Positions 8,351-11,885 of a DNA stretch of 11,885 nucleotides are shown here, in pieces (the first letter of the stretch is position 1; the number at the start of each line of letters is the position of its first letter). The notes beneath the pieces were generated by a model. The model had not been told where the DNA came from and made no database searches. It saw only the letters and a program-made list of their open reading frames with translations. The position numbers and the translations under genes are program-made. Origin of the DNA: a bacterium (GTDB taxonomy: Bacteria; Spirochaetota; Spirochaetia; JABEVK01); contig JAJXVP010000070.1 in NCBI GenBank assembly GCA_021782055.1, positions 1 to 11,885 of the forward strand, written 5' to 3'.

Positions 8351-8995
8351 CTAGGGTGTCAGCCTCTTGATGGGGGCGATCCACCACTGTTTTGGTTTAG
8401 GAAAATCTTTTAAATGGATGGCGATAAAGTTTGGGCTCCCTTTGCCGGTAGGGTCGGGGACGCGGGCAACGTACGCCAAAGCAAACGTCCACCAGCCTTC
8501 GCGGACGGTCACGCCAAAAGCACCATCTAGGCTCTTGGGACCTAAAGACCAAAACCCATAGTGAGTTTTCAGGGCAAAATTCCCTAGCTCTAAAAAGCCG
8601 GAATGCGGTTGAGTCAAAAACACCTCAACCGCCGGTTGCCCTTGGGCCGCACCTAGGGTGAGGTGGTCGAGGCTGGCCAAAGGGAACAGCGCATCGACAC
8701 GCGGTCCGCCCAGGTCATACTTACCCTCGGCTTCGGCCCGCAAATCGTCTCCGCGTACCGTCAGACGCAAACCCTGAGCCTCCAGATATAACCCCGCCTC
8801 GTCCAAAAGATCGAAGACATTTTTGCCGTTTGCCGCCGCCCAAGCCAACAGTTGGCCTACACTGTGCCGACTAAGGTCTTGCGAGCCTGCGGTCCCGTCA
8901 TACGGCGCAAAAATCCCCCCCAGCGTTTGTCCCGACAGCACTCCGTTCAAAGCCCACAGGCCCAACACCAGGCTCAATCCTAGCTTTTTTTTCAT
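8351..8995 (-). CDS. Secreted or periplasmic protein of unknown function
   Basis: I do not recognise this 214-residue protein. It starts with a clear signal peptide: three lysines (encoded by a run of eight A), a hydrophobic stretch to about residue 17, then VLSG|Q near 19-23. There is no lipobox cysteine. The mature part has a helical stretch (SVGQLLAWAAANGKNVFDLLDE, about 46-67), then beta-rich segments with aromatic residues (HYGFWSLG, EGWWTFALAYVARVPDP) and a basic C terminus (PIKRLTP). It is probably periplasmic or attached to the outer membrane. Its start lies six bases after the stop of the large barrel gene, so both should be on one transcript and may act together. A seven-G run (plus-strand C at 8915-8921) lies near the signal cleavage region. 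Reality as a gene is supported by the signal peptide and the tight spacing. Confidence 0.72.
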   Translation of the reverse strand: MKKKLGLSLVLGLWALNGVLSGQTLGGIFAPYDGTAGSQDLSRHSVGQLLAWAAANGKNVFDLLDEAGLYLEAQGLRLTVRGDDLRAEAEGKYDLGGPRVDALFPLASLDHLTLGAAQGQPAVEVFLTQPHSGFLELGNFALKTHYGFWSLGPKSLDGAFGVTVREGWWTFALAYVARVPDPTGKGSPNFIAIHLKDFPKPKQWWIAPIKRLTP

Positions 8996-9001
8996 CTCGG
9001 C

Positions 9002-10699
9002 CTAAAAATCCCACGTACCGCCTACGGTCACATACGCCGTAAAGCCGTTGTCGCCGATCACCGTGCCCCGGTTCGTGTACCATTCGCCTAGCACGTTCAC
9101 GAACGGCGTCAACAGCGATTTGCCCATCGGAACGGGAATTTGAAAGCCTACCGAGGTCTGGAACACCGTCATGACGTTGTTTTGGGTCAAAAACTGCATG
9201 GTTTCGTACAGGTTCTTGCTTCCCCCGTTGTTGGCATCATACCCTGGGTCGAAGACGGTACCCCATAGGCCGGGGTTCAGCGTCTGCAAGTACGTGTAGT
9301 AGGCGGTGTTGGCCCCTGCCGAGGCATCACCATGGCGGATCATCGATAGTTCGTAGGTAAAGGTGCTCTTCGCAGGGCCGCGAAACCGGGCGTTGAGGCG
9401 CAGTCGGTCCGAGTTCGGCCCAATGACGGTGCCCAGGGACGACCCGTTGTTGGTGTAATCGAGGTAGTTGATAGGGTCGGAGGCTCCACTTACACCGTTA
9501 ATATAATTAGCGTAATTGGTGGTGTTGGGATTATCCAAATAATCGGGGGTGTGGGTGTAGGTATAGGGGGTCACGATGGTGTATTCCAGGCCTACCTGTT
9601 CCAAAATCCCGGGGTCCTCGGGGGTCCAATCCAGGTTGAGGTTGCCCGCCGCCTTAAAGCCGGGGTTCTTGCCCGCTAAGGCACTGACGATGGTAAAGTC
9701 GTCCAGGTACAGCTGAGCCTCGGCCCTGAGCCCGTGGGGAAAGAAATACTTGGCACCGCCGCCCAAAAACAGGTTGTCGGTATTCCCATACATTTCAGAC
9801 TGCATAAAGGGAAAACCGGGAATAAAGTACCCCAAGTCAACACGCTGGCCGTAAACTACGGTTTGATAAAGATCCAGCTCCAACGGGCTGGGCGTGCGCC
9901 ACTGAAACGAGCTGAAGTTCAGGTACTTTTGGGGAGCACCCCCCCCTTGACCCGACACGTCGCGGGCGGCCAGTGCTAAGAACAGTGACTGGTAGGCCGT
10001 ATCGCGCGTTCGCCAGGTTAGCATCATTTCTGGGGCGGCCTGGGCTTGCGGTGACAGGATAATCGAGTCATTCTGATAAGGGTCAATAGCAGTACGCGAG
10101 TAGCCGGTCTGAAAGGAGAGCGCGCTGTTCCCCACGCTCAGTGAGGTGTTGTACGACCAGGTGACGGCAAATTGCTGACCTTTGGCTGACAGCGACGTCT
10201 TATCTACCTTATAGTCACCGGGCAACGTTGAGCCGATGGGGGCCAGTTGGGCACCAATATTGTTGATATCGAGGTTGGGGTCGCTCGAGGTGGTTTCTAG
10301 GCCCAAGACGGAGTAGGCCCCGTCCAAATACACATACGGTCCCAGCATACCCCGAAGCTGTTCACTAACCTGACTGAGACCAAAATAGCCCCGACTCGAG
10401 CCCAGGCTGTACTGACTTAGGTGGGTGTCAGGGTAGGTGAGGGGCTTGAAATACTTATTTTCGTAGGCCAGGGCTTTGGCTTTGACCGCAGCGTCGCCAT
10501 TTTGTTCCGCTTCATGGAGTAAGGCTTTCATCAGAATGCCTGAGTAAGGCTCGACCATCGGTAACAAGCGGATATAGCCTTGGTTTTGCCAGGTCCGCAG
10601 GTCGTGATAAATCGGGTTGTTCAAGTCGGTTAACACCTGAGCCGAAGCTGGCAGGGCCGCAAAAGTCAAAACAAACAGAAAGGGTAAAAGTTTGCGCAT
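9002..10699 (-). CDS. Outer-membrane beta-barrel protein, Wzi-like (capsule assembly type)
   Basis: The protein has 565 residues from the ATG at 10699-10697. That start gives a perfect signal peptide (RK, hydrophobic 4-16, PASA|Q at 17-21). The frame stays open upstream to 10903, but that extension lacks a signal peptide at its front and would lie over earP. After the signal, a segment IYHDLRTWQNQGYIRLLPMV with a following EPYS matches the N-terminal helix-and-loop pattern of Wzi-family and related barrels. The remainder is alternating strands rich in Tyr, Phe and Asn, ending GGTWDF. The C-terminal Phe is the classic beta-barrel assembly signal. Wzi-family barrels bind capsule at the cell surface, which would fit the adjacent polysaccharide operon, but the family match is by eye. 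An eight-G run lies inside the gene. Barrel identity is firm; Wzi membership is moderate. Confidence 0.78.
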   Translation of the reverse strand: MRKLLPFLFVLTFAALPASAQVLTDLNNPIYHDLRTWQNQGYIRLLPMVEPYSGILMKALLHEAEQNGDAAVKAKALAYENKYFKPLTYPDTHLSQYSLGSSRGYFGLSQVSEQLRGMLGPYVYLDGAYSVLGLETTSSDPNLDINNIGAQLAPIGSTLPGDYKVDKTSLSAKGQQFAVTWSYNTSLSVGNSALSFQTGYSRTAIDPYQNDSIILSPQAQAAPEMMLTWRTRDTAYQSLFLALAARDVSGQGGGAPQKYLNFSSFQWRTPSPLELDLYQTVVYGQRVDLGYFIPGFPFMQSEMYGNTDNLFLGGGAKYFFPHGLRAEAQLYLDDFTIVSALAGKNPGFKAAGNLNLDWTPEDPGILEQVGLEYTIVTPYTYTHTPDYLDNPNTTNYANYINGVSGASDPINYLDYTNNGSSLGTVIGPNSDRLRLNARFRGPAKSTFTYELSMIRHGDASAGANTAYYTYLQTLNPGLWGTVFDPGYDANNGGSKNLYETMQFLTQNNVMTVFQTSVGFQIPVPMGKSLLTPFVNVLGEWYTNRGTVIGDNGFTAYVTVGGTWDF

Positions 10700-10710
10700 G
10701 GTTGGTGCTG

Positions 10711-10740
10711 AATATACCGCAGAACCTAGGGGTGTGTCGT
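10711..10740 (-). promoter_or_regulatory. Candidate promoter of the barrel gene (ACGACA-18-TATATT)
   Basis: Read on the minus strand, TATATT (10716-10711) ends 11 bases before the barrel ATG, and ACGACA (10740-10735) lies 18 bases further upstream with four of six matches to a -35 box. The predicted transcript would have a leader of only about four bases and there is no Shine-Dalgarno site, so it could be nearly leaderless. The whole space to earP is 42 bases, so earP's promoter must overlap this one or lie inside the barrel gene. Confidence 0.4.
10728..10732 (+). promoter_or_regulatory. Ribosome binding site AGGGG for earP
   Basis: AGGGG lies nine bases before the ATG at 10742 and six before an in-frame GTG at 10739. 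The ATG gives the usual EarP N terminus (MRIDIFCRVIDN), so it is chosen. Confidence 0.5.
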
Positions 10741-10741
10741 G

Positions 10742-11842
10742 ATGCGGATCGATATTTTTTGCCGCGTGATTGATAATTACGGTGACGCGGCCGTGGCCTG
10801 GCGTTTGGCCAAATCGCTTGTTCAGCTTGACCCGACGGTAAGTGTTCGTTTGGTTGTCGAAGGTCGCCAGACGTTTCGCGCCTTGGCACCTTATACCGGG
10901 CAAGTTGAGGTCTGGGACGCTCAGGACGCCACCTTCGAGGCCTCTCTGGCCGATGTTTGGATTGAGGCTTTTGGCGAACGCTCCCCAGAAACCCTGCTAC
11001 ATCACTTTTGCCGGGGCCGAGCCCGAGAACTTCGTTGTCGGCTATGGATCCATCTTGAATACCTTACCGCCGAAGCTTGGGCGGTCGACTACCACCTTTT
11101 ACCCTCGCCTCAGGGTTTTCCCGGGGTCGAAAAATATTTTTATGTGCCAGGGTTTCGGCCGGGAACCGGGGGCTTGTTTCAAGATCAGGAGTTCTTGGCG
11201 CGGGGACAGCACACCACCGTCAGCCTACGGAAGGATCTGTGGTTCAAGTACGCTCCTGGTGTGCCCCTGGATGCCTTTGGGCTCCTGGTGTTTTCGTACG
11301 AGCACGACTATTCAAGCTTAGGCAAAGCGCTGGCCGCTTGGGGCGCGCGCACGGGACGCGACGTGGTGGTCTTTGCGGCGGCTGGTCGGTCTCAGGAGGC
11401 CTTGTGCCGCGCTATCGCCTCGCAGGTGCGTCTGGTGGAGTTGCCCTTTGTCACTCAAAGCGAGTTTGACGGGCTTTTATGGACGATGGACGCCCTGGTT
11501 GTGCGCGGCGAGGATTCTTGGGCGCGGGCGGTTCTGATGGGCAAACCATTTGTTTGGCAGGCCTACCTGCAACCCGAAGGTTGGCAAAGCGTCAAGGTGG
11601 AAGCATTCTTAGAGGTTTTGCGGCCCTGGTTTGCCGACCAAGCTGTGTTTGACCGCTGGGCGACGCTCCACCGCGAGTTTAATGAACGAAAAGCCGAGGG
11701 CCAAGGAAGCGGAGATTTTTCTGTTTTGTGGGAAGAAGCCCCAGCGTTAGAAAAAGCTTTAGGCGAATTTGCCCAGTACGCCAAAAATCATCTCCGTTTA
11801 GAGGCCTCCCTGCTGGAATTTCTTAGAAGATTTCAGGTATAA
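10742..11842 (+). CDS. earP: EF-P arginine rhamnosyltransferase
   Basis: EarP transfers L-rhamnose from dTDP-L-rhamnose to a conserved arginine (Arg32 in proteobacteria) of elongation factor P, which lets EF-P rescue ribosomes stalled at polyproline. It is an inverting GT-B enzyme. The 366-residue length fits. Motifs in order: CRVIDNYGD (7-15; D11 and D15 match the catalytic/acceptor-site aspartates), WIHLEYLTAEAW (102-113), LPSPQ (120-124), YFYVPGFRPGTGG (132-144), and VVRGEDSWARA (253-263; E257 matches the donor-binding catalytic glutamate), followed by GKPFVWQAY (267-275). The usual GDIGV near the N terminus reads GDAAV here, a mild difference. The next gene is efp, the expected partner. 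No dTDP-rhamnose synthesis genes are in the window. A GTG three bases upstream is a possible alternative start. Confidence 0.96.
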   Translation: MRIDIFCRVIDNYGDAAVAWRLAKSLVQLDPTVSVRLVVEGRQTFRALAPYTGQVEVWDAQDATFEASLADVWIEAFGERSPETLLHHFCRGRARELRCRLWIHLEYLTAEAWAVDYHLLPSPQGFPGVEKYFYVPGFRPGTGGLFQDQEFLARGQHTTVSLRKDLWFKYAPGVPLDAFGLLVFSYEHDYSSLGKALAAWGARTGRDVVVFAAAGRSQEALCRAIASQVRLVELPFVTQSEFDGLLWTMDALVVRGEDSWARAVLMGKPFVWQAYLQPEGWQSVKVEAFLEVLRPWFADQAVFDRWATLHREFNERKAEGQGSGDFSVLWEEAPALEKALGEFAQYAKNHLRLEASLLEFLRRFQV

Positions 11843-11843
11843 T
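11838..11843 (+). promoter_or_regulatory. Candidate -10 box of an efp promoter overlapping the earP stop
   Basis: TATAAT is a perfect match to the sigma-70 -10 box and contains the earP stop codon TAA (11840-11842). A start about seven bases later would give a leader of roughly 25 bases that holds the efp ribosome binding site. The -35 region is poor (TGGAAT at 11814-11819, three of six matches, 18-base spacer). Separate transcription of efp would make sense because far more EF-P than EarP is needed. Confidence 0.45.
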
Positions 11844-11864
11844 CCTGTCTCACACTAATTTACG

Positions 11865-11868
11865 AGGA
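11865..11868 (+). promoter_or_regulatory. Ribosome binding site AGGA of efp
   Basis: AGGA within GAGGAAAA lies six bases before the ATG at 11875, a normal spacing. It supports a real gene starting there. Confidence 0.6.
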
Positions 11869-11874
11869 AAATTT

Positions 11875-11885
11875 ATGATCGCAGC
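11875..11885 (+). CDS. efp: Elongation factor P, first codons only (3' truncated by window)
   Basis: Only ATG ATC GCA GC is present (Met-Ile-Ala, then an incomplete Ala codon). Identity rests on context: earP is nearly always next to efp, and a short MIA-type start is compatible with EF-P. The gene has its own ribosome binding site and a candidate promoter. EF-P would be the rhamnosylation target of the upstream enzyme. The coding sequence itself is too short to prove this. Confidence 0.65.

Noticed and set aside
10700..10903. A 68-residue N-terminal extension of the barrel protein
   Set aside because: The extension would overlap earP coding sequence, is basic and without a signal peptide, and the downstream ATG at 10699 starts a textbook signal peptide.

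Overview
The window is a gene-dense stretch (almost no non-coding DNA) from a diderm (Gram-negative type) bacterium of moderate GC. The diderm call rests on several things. There are Sec signal peptides on proteins rich in beta-strand, a LolA-like periplasmic protein, an outer-membrane barrel ending in a terminal Phe, and FtsX/LolE-type and polysaccharide-assembly genes. The lineage cannot be fixed from the sequence. The order permease, LolA-like protein, beta-barrel recalls spirochaete gene neighbourhoods, and EarP is known mainly from beta- and gammaproteobacteria with scattered members elsewhere. A spirochaete-like organism is my best guess, held weakly.

Layout: eight + strand genes (1-8350) are packed tightly enough to be one transcript. 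First comes an envelope trafficking set: the C-terminal end of a MacB/LolE/FtsX-type ABC permease, a LolA-like outer-membrane lipoprotein-sorting protein, and an outer-membrane beta-barrel. Next is a surface-sugar set: UDP-glucose 6-dehydrogenase, a polysaccharide-deacetylase-fold protein that seems to have lost its metal ligands, an undecaprenyl-phosphate sugar phosphotransferase of the WcaJ/WbaP type, and a family-4 glycosyltransferase. The housekeeping gene metK (SAM synthetase) sits in the middle of the sugar set and overlaps the phosphotransferase start by one base.

Two - strand genes (8351-10699) follow, convergent with the sugar operon. The stop codons abut directly (TAG|CTA). They encode a 565-residue outer-membrane protein resembling Wzi-type capsule-assembly barrels, and a 214-residue secreted protein of unknown function six bases downstream.

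On the + strand again, starting 42 bases from the barrel gene, is earP, the arginine rhamnosyltransferase that modifies elongation factor P. The window ends 11 bases into the next gene, almost certainly efp, which has its own consensus -10 box overlapping the earP stop codon.

Together the genes suggest envelope building: Ugd supplies UDP-glucuronate, the phosphotransferase primes a lipid carrier, the glycosyltransferase extends the glycan, and the Lol-like set and barrels serve the outer membrane. The earP-efp pair is a separate translation module that uses dTDP-rhamnose. I saw no CRISPR array, tRNA, rRNA, insertion sequence or attachment site, and no gene-free stretch above 300 bases.
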